64,000 nucleotides of DNA, from contig NC_080732.1 of the NCBI RefSeq assembly GCF_019097595.1, positions 8,054,405-8,118,404 of the forward strand, given 5' to 3'. The DNA is from Hemibagrus wyckioides (lineage: Eukaryota > Chordata > Actinopteri > Siluriformes > Bagridae). The notes under the pieces were generated by a model, which searched no databases, was not told the origin of the DNA, and was given only the letters and a program-made list of their open reading frames with translations. Below, piece after piece: positions 24,391 through 36,524 of this stretch. Each line of letters starts with the position of its first letter. Position 1 is the first letter of the stretch. A program made the translations under genes and the position numbers.

Positions 24391-24843
24391 ACACAGTGTG
24401 GTCTGAAAACACTAGTGAAAATGCTTCTAGTTTGCATTTTATGATTTGTTTAATTACAACACATATTATTGACAGCAACATGAGTGAAAAAAGTATCTTT
24501 ACATTTATATTTACATGAATTTCTGAATGTCAGTGTGCACTCGATCTGGCTCAAGTTTGTGTAAAACCTTACGATCCGTTTTAGATCAAATCCATCAGTG
24601 TCTGAACACATACTTCAATAGAGGAGATTAGGCGTGAGGAAAATCTGACCTTTTATACAAAGCAGTTAACATTTCAGGAGGGACCTAGAAATAGTGCCAA
24701 ATCTTACTAAATATTTAAGATACTAAACAATTACTTTGTTTTTTATTTAAAAATTTTGAATCTTCTGATTCTTTCCAATATTAAATGAAAACTAAAATCC
24801 CAGATTTTCAATGTGGTCTTAGATTTTTGGACCTCAAAGTATA
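24391..24843. mobile_element. Candidate Tc1-type MITE
   Basis: The left edge has ACAGTGTGGTCTGAAAACAC. The right edge has CAATGTGGTCTTAGATTTTT followed by GGACCTCAAAGTATATA. The reverse complement of the right edge (TACTTTGAGGTCCAAAAATC) resembles the left edge, so these look like decayed inverted repeats flanked by TA. The interior is AT-rich and non-coding. Its termini resemble those of Tc1 elements. Exact ends are uncertain. Confidence 0.4.
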
Positions 24844-25019
24844 TACACATAAATAATAGTGTATAATCTTTAAATGTATAATACTATGCAAAATTAACCC
24901 TAAGTGTTAATGTGCTTGCACTGGCATCCCTTCCATAGTATATTTATGCTTCATTCCCATATTTATGTTCCCAGGATAGGTTGTGGATTCACTGTGACTT
25001 AAAATAGCTATCCATCCAG

Positions 25020-25265
25020 GAGAGATACAGAACCATCCGCACCAGAACCAGAAGATTCAGGGCCAGTTTTTGGTGGAATAACCCCAATTTGCATGCGTTT
25101 TGGCTCCATGCTCTCCACCAGTTTTTCACATTGCTGTTGGGTAACTTTATACCACTCTTTTTGCAAAATGCAAACAGCACAGCTTTGCTTGATGGTTTGT
25201 GACCATCCATCTTCCTCTTGATGACATTCCAGAGGTTTTCAATAGGGTTCAATCTGGAGATTGGG
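25020..25265 (-). pseudogene. Tc1-like transposase, C-terminal relic
   Basis: On minus the frame reads NPIENLWNVIKRKMDGHKPS, the Tc1/mariner stretch that carries the third catalytic acidic residue (E of NPIE). A shifted frame downstream keeps KVTQQQCEKLVESM, so at least one frameshift separates the two. Just upstream, QSPD is followed by a frame break, where an intact copy would read on into LNPIE. Only the last quarter of a transposase is left, with no paired ends visible close by. Confidence 0.75.
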
Positions 25266-27384
25266 CAGTGGTCTCTTATTTTTTTTTTCCAGAGCTGTAT
25301 ATATTATCTCTGTTACTGTTGTACATACAACACAATACACCCATATTGCAAAGATGCATACATTCTACCTGCCATAGCCTTATTTATTTGTTATACATAT
25401 ATTTACATATTTATCTGCACTTGTTCATTTGCACAATTTCTGCTATTTGCACTTCTGATAGATGCTACTTGTAAGTGGCACTTCTCTGCTATGTACCCGT
25501 ACTTAGCAATGAGGATAAAGTTGTAACTCTCTTACTTCATCTGCACAAAAGGAAAGACAAAAACTAGATCAAAACACACAGGAGTGTTATACCGGTGAAA
25601 AGGCTTACAATTTTTGACTGAAGAGCACAAACAGACTTTGGGATGAATAAAATAAAGTGAGAGGTACTGTGTTTAAGATGAAAGGGTGAACATGTGAGTG
25701 TGAACTGGAAAAACTGAGTGATTTGTCTGAGAGAGGTACATGGTAGTCATCAGGGAATACAGGAAGATGGATTTTCTGGAGGACATGACAATTTCCCATG
25801 CATGATTTATGAATAACCTAATCTCTTTTCAGACAAGAGACAAATGAACTCTGCCATATTCTTATTAGCACCTTCATATTTTTCATTATCATGCCTTTTT
25901 AAAGTCCACCACCACTGGGATAATTTCTCTGTGCATACATGACACAAGTGATGAGTGTGAAATCCTGAAATCTTTTTCTACATTAATGGGTTGCTTTAAA
26001 AATTCATAGGATAGAATGGCACATCTTCATTCAAAGGAGTTTTTTTCCTTCTCTGTAGTGTAGTATTAAAGATGGTGCAATCAGAGTACAGAGTACAGCA
26101 GAATTGGAAAGCCTAAAGCTGTCATCAAAAGATTTTACCGCTAAACAATGCGTTGACTCGGGGCACCTGTGAGTGCATCAGTCCATGAATAAACTTCTGC
26201 ATCTGTAATAATTAGGAAACAAAGGATTTATGGGTAATTGTACCTTTTGAATTGCTATCATCTGAGAAACATGTCAATGTCAATAAACAGGATTCCTCTT
26301 GAATTGTCAATAAAGGTAACACAAAACAAGATAAAGAAAGAGAAAAAAGTATTCAGGGACTATGTCACCCTTATGACATCAGCTGCAAAGAGCAACAGGA
26401 AGTGACAGAGTGGAAAAATAGTCCTTTAGCATTATATCTGTTTAGAACCGCAGGGGTCTTGATCTCCACCTGAAAGTATTTCTACAAAAAAACTGGAATG
26501 TACAAGTTTCCCCTCTCAGTGGGATAAAACACAGGCCATCTTTGAGAAAAAGCCACAAGCATCTGCCAACATGAAACATGACCGAGTGCTCCGAAAAGGC
26601 AGGTCTTTATTGTGATGAAGTGAGCAGCCCCGTTTTCATGAACCCCCATTTTTTTTATCCAGCACTCTTTCTGGAGCTGGAGTCTCATCCAAAATTTTAT
26701 TACAATTCATAAAATGTCCTCTGACAAATAAAATATCTCCCTAGATGTGATGTCAATGACCAAAAGCTGCTAACCTGTGAATTTCTGGATGAAATCTACA
26801 ATGTCTAGTATGAAAAGAAGTTAAAATGTTCAGCTGAGGAAATTACTGTTTTGTATCCACTTTTTGATATGAGGTTGTACAATAAACGTTTCTCTTGCAT
26901 AGTTATCACACATAATGGAGTGTGGCTAGCTAGCATAAAAATAGCAACATGGTTACAGAAGCAGTGATGTCTCATTAAGATGGGAGTCTAATAAAGTCTA
27001 ACATCTATCAGTGGCTGGGCAATGAAATGGTACGCATGCATTTACAGCACGTTGCAGTGACTAAGCAAACAGAGACCATTCATTTTCAATGAGAGCTGAC
27101 GACTTCCGTTGACATGAGCCATAGCAACCACTTGCGACTGGATATGGGACCATAATGCAAATATGGAACATGGGAGTGAAGACATGAAGCCCATGTAATC
27201 CATGGCAAAGAGCACATGCTACTTCTCCTTCATGTCATATGATTTGATTCATATATACAGATGTGAATATTACATACAAACACTACACTATCTCTCCACA
27301 GAATGTTTCATGTTAACAGCAAGTAATCTGATTTGTTGTCAAGTAGAATGCTAGTTGTGCCACCCAATGGTAGAAGTTAATACT

Positions 27385-27560
27385 TTTATATTTCTGCCAT
27401 TTAGCAGACGCCCTTACCCAGAGCAACTAACAATTTATTTTATTTTATACAACTGAGCAGTTGAGGGTTAAGGGCCTTGCTCAGGGCCCAGCAGTGGCAG
27501 CTTGGAGGACCTGGGATTCGAACCTTCCGATCAGTAGGCCAACACCTTAAGCTACCACAT
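27385..27560 (-). mobile_element. tRNA-type SINE, minus strand, well preserved
   Basis: On minus it reads: head with TGTTGGCCTACTGATCGGAA, B-box-like GGTTCGAATCCCAGG, CCAAGCTGCCACTGCTGGGC, CCTGAGCAAGGCCCTTAACC, CTCAACTGCTCAGTTGTATA, and tail GGGTAAGGGCGTCTGCTAAA. It is the best reference copy of this family in the window. Confidence 0.75.
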
Positions 27561-28214
27561 CCCACTGTTAATACTAAGTCAACCAGTAGCAGGAACACCT
27601 ACAGGTAACTTTATAGTGACTGTATGTGTGAATTTACTTAACAGGGTTGAACAATGCAACATATAACAAGGTTTCATTTCCTTGTAATTGTATTCATTTA
27701 TTTGTTTCAAGTCTGTAATGATCCACTAGCTGTGCTCATGCTGAATAAACATCCCAGACAGGAGATGTCTCTGTCTTCAGCAGTCTCTGAATTACTTAAA
27801 CCAGCCTGTCTGGTTTTGATGTTCGGTTTTAGTCAGAACAATATCTGGAGCAACACTGTGATAACGTCTGTGAAATAGGGAGCATGTATAATGTATCTGT
27901 ACTATTCCACCTGACACTGAGAGCCCTGTAGTGTGTGTTTCCATGATCATCCTCAGCATGTACCATACTGTGTTTTCTGTCTGTGGTGCTATAGATGATT
28001 TATAGCTAAATGACTAAAAAACAACTCTTTTGTCTTGTTATTACTTGTTTTTAGGCTGCAGAGGATGACGTTTTGTGAGTTTTATTTTAATTAAGTACTC
28101 TATAGTTTTATGCAGCACTGAAATGTAGTATACACCCATTAATAGATTCTTTATATAGTGCTTTACTGACTGTATGACAGGAATATGCTAAAGAGAATGA
28201 AATGTATGGAGTAG

Positions 28215-28514
28215 TATGGAGGATGTGGTGGAGATGAATATTACCACTGCCAAACAAAAATCCTGTTTTATGAAAAGACCTCCAGCATATCCACTGATGA
28301 CTTGGAAAGTGACTTGTCTAACTCTGAGGTTTCATCCCAATCTCTGACCTCAGTCAGCTCCCCTACCTCCTCCATCCATCCACCCACTGACAGCTTCTTT
28401 GGTAAGCACCAGCTGTGTGCAATCTCTTCCACTAAACTTGGTATGATTGAGTTTCTTCCTGAGCTTGAAAATACCCCAGCCAGAAAGCAGGAAAAGCAGA
28501 TTGAAGAATCCTAA
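28215..28514 (+). other. Exon-like open frame ending near an AATAAA, unidentified
   Basis: A plus frame opens after the TAG at 28212-28214 and runs to TAA at 28512-28514. It contains GDEYYHCQTKILFYEKTSS, STDDLESDLSNSEVSSQ and, near the end, GMIEFLPELENTPARKQEKQ. Two exon-like signs are present: a good donor (TTTG|GTAAGC) at 28401/28402, and an AATAAA at 28531-28536 just after the stop. Upstream, TTGTTTTTAG (near 28055) and a GTGAGT 20 nt later could bound a micro-exon. These signs partly conflict, because the donor and the poly(A) signal imply different transcripts. I do not recognise the protein. It could be a captured gene fragment, a nested gene or chance. Confidence 0.3.
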
Positions 28515-28559
28515 TGAATGGACTTGACCAAATAAAGATGTTTGCCCTGCGATGTGTAA

Positions 28560-28584
28560 AATCTTCAATTTTTTTTTTTTTTTT
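28560..28584. repeat. Poly(T) run
   Basis: A T-run of about 17 bases lies shortly after the stop and AATAAA of the unidentified frame ending at 28514. Being T and not A on plus, it does not by itself mark a retrocopy on that strand. Confidence 0.9.
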
Positions 28585-28914
28585 TGGTAAACACAAGCAC
28601 AAAACATGTGTTCATATTATATTTACAAAAGAAAATTTACAAAAGAAATCTTAGATTAAAATTTCCAAAAGTAAACAATAACTGATGTTTAGATAAATGC
28701 ACTTTTTACAGTGTTTCCTGATATAGCATTACAAAAAATATACCTAAAATTTATCTAAGCTTTCCTACATTCAATAAATAAATAAATACATTGCATAAAC
28801 ATTAACAGTAATAATAATGCAAATTAATAATATTACAAAATAATAAATATCATACTTGATTTGTTTTTACTTGCTTTTATTTCCTTTTTTTATTTTATTT
28901 TGTCATGAAAAGAG

Positions 28915-29475
28915 ATTCATGGAAGTGGATGCAAGTGAGGATGGAGAATAATATTTAATAACAATGATAATGATTATAATACTGACACAGAACAAAATGC
29001 AAGGCAAAAAAAACAAAAAACAGAAAGACAGACCAGGAAACGGAGCATACTAGGGCAGGCAAGATCAAAAACAGAGAATGGTGCTAGTATAAAAAAATAA
29101 AATAAAAACAGTCTATGAACAAGGACAAGAACAAAAAGCTTCGTACTGTCAGACAGGTTATGAACTGGACAAATTCTCTGAGGTGAACACAAGACACACG
29201 AGGGTTTTCATAGACAAACTAATTGGGAAGCAAACTGAAAACAGGTGAAATTACTGAAGACACGTTGGGGCAACAATCAGTGACAAAACAGGGGTGGAGA
29301 CAAGACATGAACCAAAACAAAACACAAGTGACAACGTAAACAATGCAAGCACATGAAAACACAGAACAAAGCTGCCGTGAACGCCGTAGCCCTGCAGGAG
29401 GCTTTGTGCACTACGCAGCTCGGCTCACAGCGCTCAGCTCGAGGGGGAGACGTGTGACATATTTGTGCAATACCT
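28915..29475 (-). repeat. Dispersed repeat, unclassified, minus orientation
   Basis: A-rich, C-containing sequence on plus. Read on minus it contains GCATTGTTTACGTTGTCACT, TTTTGGTTCATGTCTTGTCT and CCAATTAGTTTGTCTATG. The segment at 46030-46420 on plus shares GCATTGTTTACGTT and TTTTGGTTTATGTCTTGTT in the same order, so the two look like copies of one family in opposite orientation. No coding capacity and no class assigned. Confidence 0.45.
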
Positions 29476-30068
29476 AAGCACAAGTAGATTTTATTAGAAA
29501 TTACATGCGATTAATTTTACTTAAGGAAGCAAATGCAAATTTCTTTTTTTTTCTTTCTGACAGCGCAGATCCTCTGACGTTTGCTCCTGCATTAATTACT
29601 TTGTTCCATTTGCAATTGAACAGAATTAATGTTCTTTGGAAAAACATTTGATCCAAAACAAGTATTATCCATTCAGGAGATATCTCTCTTCAATGCCTCT
29701 AGGTTCCTTTCTATCCCTGCTGTCCTTAAATTGATTAAAATATTATCATAATATCTCACAAACAAGTGGCTTTATTGCTGCTGTTGTTATATCCTGACTA
29801 CAGTCAAGACAGCCGGGGACACAAACCACAGGTCTGAAAATGTGACTTGACTATCCCAAAAATGCATGTCAACATTTCCAAATTTCTTCCATGGAGAACA
29901 CATTCTTGTAATAAAAATGGTTTCTCCTGTTTTACACAACTGATTTAACTGATTAAGTCACTATTACAGTAAGGGTTTCCCTGCTCTACATAAAATATTA
30001 AACTATGCAGCTTATGGCATGCATGTGGAGAAATTTCGCAATTATTTGTAAATATTGGAATAGAAAAT

Positions 30069-30683
30069 ATACCAATCAGCCATAACCTTTATTCCTTCCT
30101 AATATAGTGTAGGATCCTCTTTTGCCACCATAAAAAGCGCTGATGCTTCAAGGCATGGACTTTACAAAACCTCTGGTGTGCTATGGTGTGATCTAGTACC
30201 AAGATATTAGCAGCAGGTGCTTTACGTCCAGTAAGTTGTGAGGTGGGGCCTTTGATTGTCCCACAGATGCTCAATCGGATTGAGATCAGTGGATTTTGGA
30301 GGCCAAGTCAACAACTAGAACTCTTTGTCATATTCCTCAATCCCTTGCTGAACAGTTTTTGCAATGTGGCAGGGCACATTATCATATTCAATACTGAAAG
30401 AGGACACCAACATTGGGGAATGCCCTTGCCATAAAGGGATGTATTTGGTCTGTAACACTATTTAAGTAGGTGTTGTGTTAAAAAGCCACATCCACATGAA
30501 TGCCAAGATGCTCTAACCCAGTCATCTAGCCATCATAATTTGGTCCATGTCAAATTTGCTCAGATCCTTGAACTTGTCCCTTTTCCAACACTTGGAAGTA
30601 CTGACTCATTTACCGTAACAAGATAATCAGGTTTTTTTTTAACTTCACATGTCAATAATTCTAATATTATTGCTGATCAGTGT
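30069..30683 (-). mobile_element. Internally deleted Tc1-like element keeping both ends
   Basis: The left end reads ATACCAATCAGCCATAACCT. The reverse complement of the right end reads ACACTGATCAGCAATAATAT, a decayed inverted repeat of the CGATCAGGCATAA type. On minus, LTWPPKSTDLNPIEHLWD (third catalytic acidic residue in NPIE) lies near the left end. Near the right end on minus come the transposase N-terminal region (SKFDMDQIMMARRLD-like) and GQIVMARRLGQS-like remnants in shifted frames. The catalytic centre between them is missing, so this is a 0.6-kb deletion derivative. Confidence 0.7.
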
Positions 30684-31935
30684 GTACAGTATTTATAGTA
30701 CATGTTAAATGCTGTGGAGATTCCCTGTGAACTGCACACTAAAAACTACTGTATGGAAGATTTACTTAATATGGCATTTATTTGTTAACTGAGCTTTGGC
30801 CTCACATCTGGTCTATCTATGCTGACTTGTGTGATGTTAATCTGCAGCCATGCCAAACTCAATCAAGGTAACAGTCCACATTACGGTTATGCCAGTGTAA
30901 AATAAATAAATAAATAAAAATCAGTGCAGCTGATTAATAAAACATCTGCTCTTAAATGTGATCATTTATACTAATGTACCGAATACACAAAAATGTAACT
31001 TGTATCAGATTCAACACTCTCATTACAATGCAAAACCAAAAAAGCTACATTTACTATAAATAAACTACTACTGAATTACTGATTACTGAGTCAGAAAAGC
31101 CTCTATCTACATACTTTTGTCTAAAAAATCACAAACAAAAAAAAAGCATAGCACAAGGCAGATTTAATGGTTTTATTCCCTCAGGTTGTTTTCTCAGGTC
31201 ATATGCCTGAAAATAATCTGTGAAGTTATGAGTATGACTAAAGCAGCTTATTGAGCAGAAATACTGGAAATAGGAGAGAGTGTTGTTATTTCTCTCACCA
31301 TTAGACTGCTGCTTTTATCTGCACAACAGAAAACATTAAGAGATCCATTTTAAGCCTCTGATTCACGTACCTTATTTAGAGATGACACAGTAAAAGCATT
31401 GCTGTTAAAATAGATTGAAATATTTTATTATATTTATTTTTCTTTAAATCAATATGTGTCCTTTTGTAACGGTGTTGTGTGAAGGAGTGTCAATTTGCAA
31501 GAAAGATAAATAATTGCAAATAATGGTTCCACTCCTACTGTAGCATAACAATTTAAGATTTGCCAATTTACGATTTGCCGGTTAGATGTTTTCCCATCAT
31601 ATGTTCATATCTTCAAAAAGTAAATGGATAATTTGATACCTCATGTGTTTGTTAATAAGCATGTACAGTTACTTTCAACCACTAAAGCTCTGTGAAAGAT
31701 TATCCAAACAGAGGATAAAAACATCTCACACTGAAAGCCATTGGTGTCTTGACTAATTTCATATCAGACTTATAAAATAAAATAATTCATTTGTTTATAC
31801 TGATAGAAAATGTGCATTTAATGCTGCCTTAAAATTTGGCCTAAATAATAAGCAAAATATAGCTGTAATTCTGCTGCCCTAGAAAGTCCACTGAAGAGCT
31901 CTCTACCAAATGGAACAATTAAAGAATGATTTTAC

Positions 31936-32121
31936 AGACCAACCAACCAAACCAACCAAACCAACCAACCAACCAACCAAACCAACCAACCAACCAACCA
32001 ACCAAACAAACATCAACCAACCAACCAACCAACCAAACAAACAAACATCAACCAACCAACCAACCAACCAACCAAACAAACATCAACCAACCAACCAACC
32101 AACCAACCAACCAACCAACCA
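31936..32121. repeat. (AACC)n tetranucleotide repeat
   Basis: About 185 bp of CCAA/AACC tetramers with AAACAAACATC interruptions recurring every 45-50 bp, so there is a weak higher-order period. Pro/Thr/Asn/Gln frames across it are artefacts. Confidence 0.95.
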
Positions 32122-32328
32122 TCAATAAAACATACCTACTTTTGATATTAAAGCAGAATTACTGTTCAGGAACAGTAATCAAATCTACTGTCTCATTCAG
32201 ACAAATGTGATGCATCAGACCACAGAATGCATTAAAAATTGTAAGTGAAGTTTTTTCAGCCATGCCTGAGGCCAGAACCATATTTCTGTTTTTAGAGTGT
32301 ACTTTCTGAAACATGACCCTGTCAAGCT

Positions 32329-32392
32329 TTCTTTCTTCTTCTTCTTCTTCTTCTTCTTCTTCTTTTTCTTCTTCTTCTTCTTCTTCTTCTTT
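32329..32392. repeat. (TTC)n pyrimidine tract
   Basis: About twenty TTC units with one TTTTTC interruption, pure pyrimidine on plus. The minus strand reads as Lys/Arg runs, which are not a protein. Confidence 0.95.
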
Positions 32393-34354
32393 TACACAAA
32401 CTTAAAGAAAAACAAAACAAAAGACCAAGAGAAAATGAGTAGCGGTTAAACTCATGGAATTGAAAATCCAACACTGAGGTTTGTAGAAAGAACCTAATCT
32501 GAGCTAGATTACTTGTATCTTGCAAAAAGGCAAATATTTTATCCTGGAGACTGCTGTACAAGATAAAAGGTTTAGTAAAAGTATCTGGAGTTGGCAACTT
32601 CAGACTCAATATTTGCATTTATTTAGACTGTATACACAGCTGCTTAAGTCAATTTTCTGGGCTCCACATTCAGATTATGCAAATTACCCGCATGTAGCCA
32701 GATTCTTTTTTAATTAGAAACATCCGAGACTTCGTTTTTTCAATAATGTCTAGCAGGGGTTCTTAAACTTTTTGCAGCAAGGGATTTTTGAACTGATGAC
32801 AAGCATTGAAATAAATCTAACAGGAGGTTAATAAATCTAATAGATAAGATACTGCTTCAGGAATAGTTCTAGTTGTATTTTTTAAATTAATCACTGCAAA
32901 TTTGATTTCATTTAACAATATTTAAAGACCTATACTTAAAAAAAAATTGAGATGATATTAATGTATTTAATACTGGTTTTAAATGGAATTTCACAGTTTC
33001 GATGACATTCAAATGTTTCACAGCCCAAAACATTTCTGAGACTGAATTTCTGACTTAAACCCATAGCTTTGTCTTACGACTACGAATACAGATGCTGCAT
33101 AAAATAACTATATATTTACTCCTTAACTCTAAAAAAAGGCCCTTTGTTCATACAGTAACTTACAAATGAAACGAAGCAAGAGTCTGAAAGTAAAGAGTTT
33201 GTTCAGTACTGTAAACACCTAAGCAGTTTACTTCTATACAGATGTAGACAGATGTATAATTCTAATGCTAGGACATGGCCCTGAGTTCTCTGGAGAACAT
33301 AAACAAAACTTTTGATGGATCATTGATCTTCTGGCATTCAAAAGTTAGATAGGAAATACAGAATTATGATGTTTATATCCACAAGCATTTCTCTAAACAT
33401 CATTCACTTCATTCATCATTCAGTGCATCAAGGCCTGGACCTAAATCACATTTATTATCACTTTCACATTTGCCTGAGCTGTCATTTCACGAAACCAATT
33501 TCACATAGCAATTTACAGAGAAGTTTAAAAAATTTTCCTCAGTTAATAGCAGTAAATGACAATGTTACTAATTAAATCAATAATATCAGTAACTCAATCA
33601 TATAATCATTTAATAAATCAATGACTGATTCATGTTAATATATTCAATAAGGTACTGTGGAATTAATTTCTTTAAATGTAATTTTACAATATTTGTTTTA
33701 TTGATTTAAAAAAGATTGAATATGTATATAATTTACTTAGCAAAAAATGTCATCATTGGCCTCAGATGCTTCAACGCTCTCTCTCAGGTCACCTCTCTTA
33801 AACAAACCCTGTGCATTAGAAATGTGTCTATGTTGTGTGCCACTTTCACAGAGATAAGTGCATTCCTTGATGTTTTCTGGTCTAGCCATTAGCACATAGT
33901 CCACTTCTGCAGGCCAGTGTTTCCAGCAAGCCTAATAAGACTATTGTTATGGCTGTCGTTATCAATCGTAGCATTCTTAACAAGCGTCAGAAGCGCATAT
34001 GTGAACAGGATGATTCTGATTGGCATGCATAATAATATCTGCCAGATGTTGGCAAGGTGACAGGTTAATTTGTATTCTCAGTGAATTTAGCTTCTCAAAG
34101 AACATCTGTGGCAGTAGCAAGTGTGACCAGCTTTAGAGGGCGGCCCAGGAGGGGCACAGAGGGAAACCAGCTGGGTCTCAGTAGTGATCAGTCATTGCCC
34201 CTTGTTGTATGTTAATGCAAAAATTTCTATTAGCATTATTTTAAAGGAAATTGTTGCCAAAAAATACGGCTATGAGGCTACACACATCACACGAAGTTCT
34301 TGGCATAAAATTTAAATTGTAACAGAATAAACTGCACACAGTTTCAGTTTTTCA

Positions 34355-34620
34355 GCTATTCATTTAATTTTATTTGTTTAGCACCTATAACAATGGACAT
34401 TGTCACAAAGCAGCTTTCCTGAAATATATAAATTATAAATGAATAAATTTATCCCTAATGAGTAAGCAAGAGGCAATAGTGCCAAAGAAAAACTCCCTGA
34501 GTTGATACTCGGAAGAAACCTTGAGAGGAGCCAGACTCAAAATCGAATCCATCCTCATCTGGGTGACACTGGATCATGTGATTATAAATCAAAATTTTAT
34601 TCTAGTTTTAACATGAAGTG
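34355..34620 (+). repeat. Dispersed teleost repeat with ACAATGGACATTGT core, copy 2
   Basis: Ordered blocks: TTTAATTTTATTTGTTTAGC, ACAATGGACATTGTCACAAA, GCAGCTTTCCTGAAATATAT, AAGAAACCTTGAGAGGAGCC, ATCCTCATCTGGGTGACACT and GTGATTATAAATCA. It matches the copies at 23584 and 44256. No coding capacity. Confidence 0.65.
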
Positions 34621-35631
34621 TACTAAGTTTGTGAGTTTAATAGTTAAAACCTTCGTTAATGAAAATGGCAACGTTTGCTACCTAACGAACTCATGCATAC
34701 ACTGTTTAAGCTACATAGGAAGCAGAATGATTAGGTCACACAGATTATCCATCATGTCTATATGATGTGTTGATGTTGATATTGGTGTTTATGCCTACTT
34801 TTTTCTTAATATCATCATAAATATTGAGGCACCCAGAGTAGCCTATCATATTTATAGACGAGGCTGGAGATCATATGATACAGTATGAGAAGTTCAATTA
34901 GCTTTCGATTAGCTTGATTAAACTGAAAGGGGGTTACTGAAGAAGGATTTGCTCTCTGAAAAGCAGAAGGAATATCTCAGATTTCTCTTTTGCATATTCA
35001 TCACCACTCACACTCAATTAACCACCAGCTACTTCAAACTTGGGAAGCACCCAAACATGTTTTATCATCTGTGCAATGGAACAACTGTGCAATGGACTGC
35101 CATAGCATCTCACCTTGGTGTATAAGCATTTAAGGCTATGTGTACACATCTAAGTTGTAGTTAACATTATCCATAAAAAGGCAGAAATACTGTTTTTAAA
35201 TGATTACATGCTAATATTAGTGCCACAGCTGCTGCCGATCGCAACCAAAAGTATGTATGTACTCACACTAAACTGCAGAAACTGCTTTTATATCGAACCT
35301 AACAAATGATTCAGAAAAAAAAAAACTATAAATCATGTGATTACCGTCTGATTACAAAGGGCTTTACAGCAGCCACACTAAGAGAAAGAAAGTTCAGCTA
35401 TAAGCAAGTTAAGCTATAGCATCTTAAAAAGCATTCATGAATTTTTCTAAAAATATCTGCTGTAGTAAATGGTAGTAATGGTTTGCTCCACAATGTTTTT
35501 AGAATGTTTCTTACACAATCTTATTTGTTAAACCGAAATTTGCAAGCCACTCACTTTTGCTGGTGAAAGGTGGTAAGGAACTGCCTGCTTTAACAGGAAG
35601 AGACCTTCAACAGGAAGAGGAACTTCCGTCC

Positions 35632-35777
<146 letters not shown>

Positions 35778-35996
35778 CACCAGATTGTAGATTTTGTAAA
35801 CAGTTCCCAGAATGGTAGCCTTGAGAACACTTTTGACTAATGACAAATTGTTAGCTAGGATGCTGGCAACAGAGGAGTAATTAGCATTACAAGAGATTCA
35901 ATTTGAGATCAGCAGTGTGTCAGTCTACACTCTGGAACACACACATGATTGAAACTCTCCACCTGCAGCCCACTCACTTTCATAAATCAGCTAAAC

Positions 35997-36018
35997 TCTC
36001 TCTCTCTCTCTCTCTCTC
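35997..36018. repeat. (TC)n dinucleotide repeat
   Basis: Eleven or so TC units. A longer one follows at 36477. Confidence 0.9.
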
Positions 36019-36473
36019 CTTCTTTCTCTAATTGTCAGTCAGTTTAATTATTGGCATGACTTTATGCACTGTTTCCCACTCTTTTCTGCCAGTGCACTGA
36101 GCAGTTGTATTGAATCTTTTGTGTTGTTCAAAAATGCTGTAAAATCGAGCCATTACACAAAAATAGCAACTGTTGCTTTAGGTTTGTCATTAAACAATGG
36201 GGAAAAACAATACCAGCCAATACTAATTTTACCATACCGTGGCTTTGCATTTGTTTGAAGAAACCAAGCAGAATGTTATATAACGTATATATCAACCTTA
36301 ACAATTCACCTTAACTGATCTAGAGAAGTGAAAAACAACTTTTTGTAGTATTTGTTCTGTTTGAAGCAAGCTGAGTGATTGTTTATTCAGTTTGATGTAG
36401 TGTGATTGCATGGCTAACAGGTCAACAGAATATCAGTTCACTGACCCACCAGCTCCTCTATTCAACCACTATA

Positions 36474-36476
<3 letters not shown>

Positions 36477-36523
<47 letters not shown>

Positions 36524-36524
36524 G
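36477..36524. repeat. (TC)n dinucleotide repeat
   Basis: About 21 TC units with a short TTTCTC ending. Pure pyrimidine on plus. Confidence 0.95.

Noticed and set aside
32322..32618. 98-codon minus frame ending in Lys/Arg runs
   Set aside because: Created by the (TTC)n tract read on the opposite strand.
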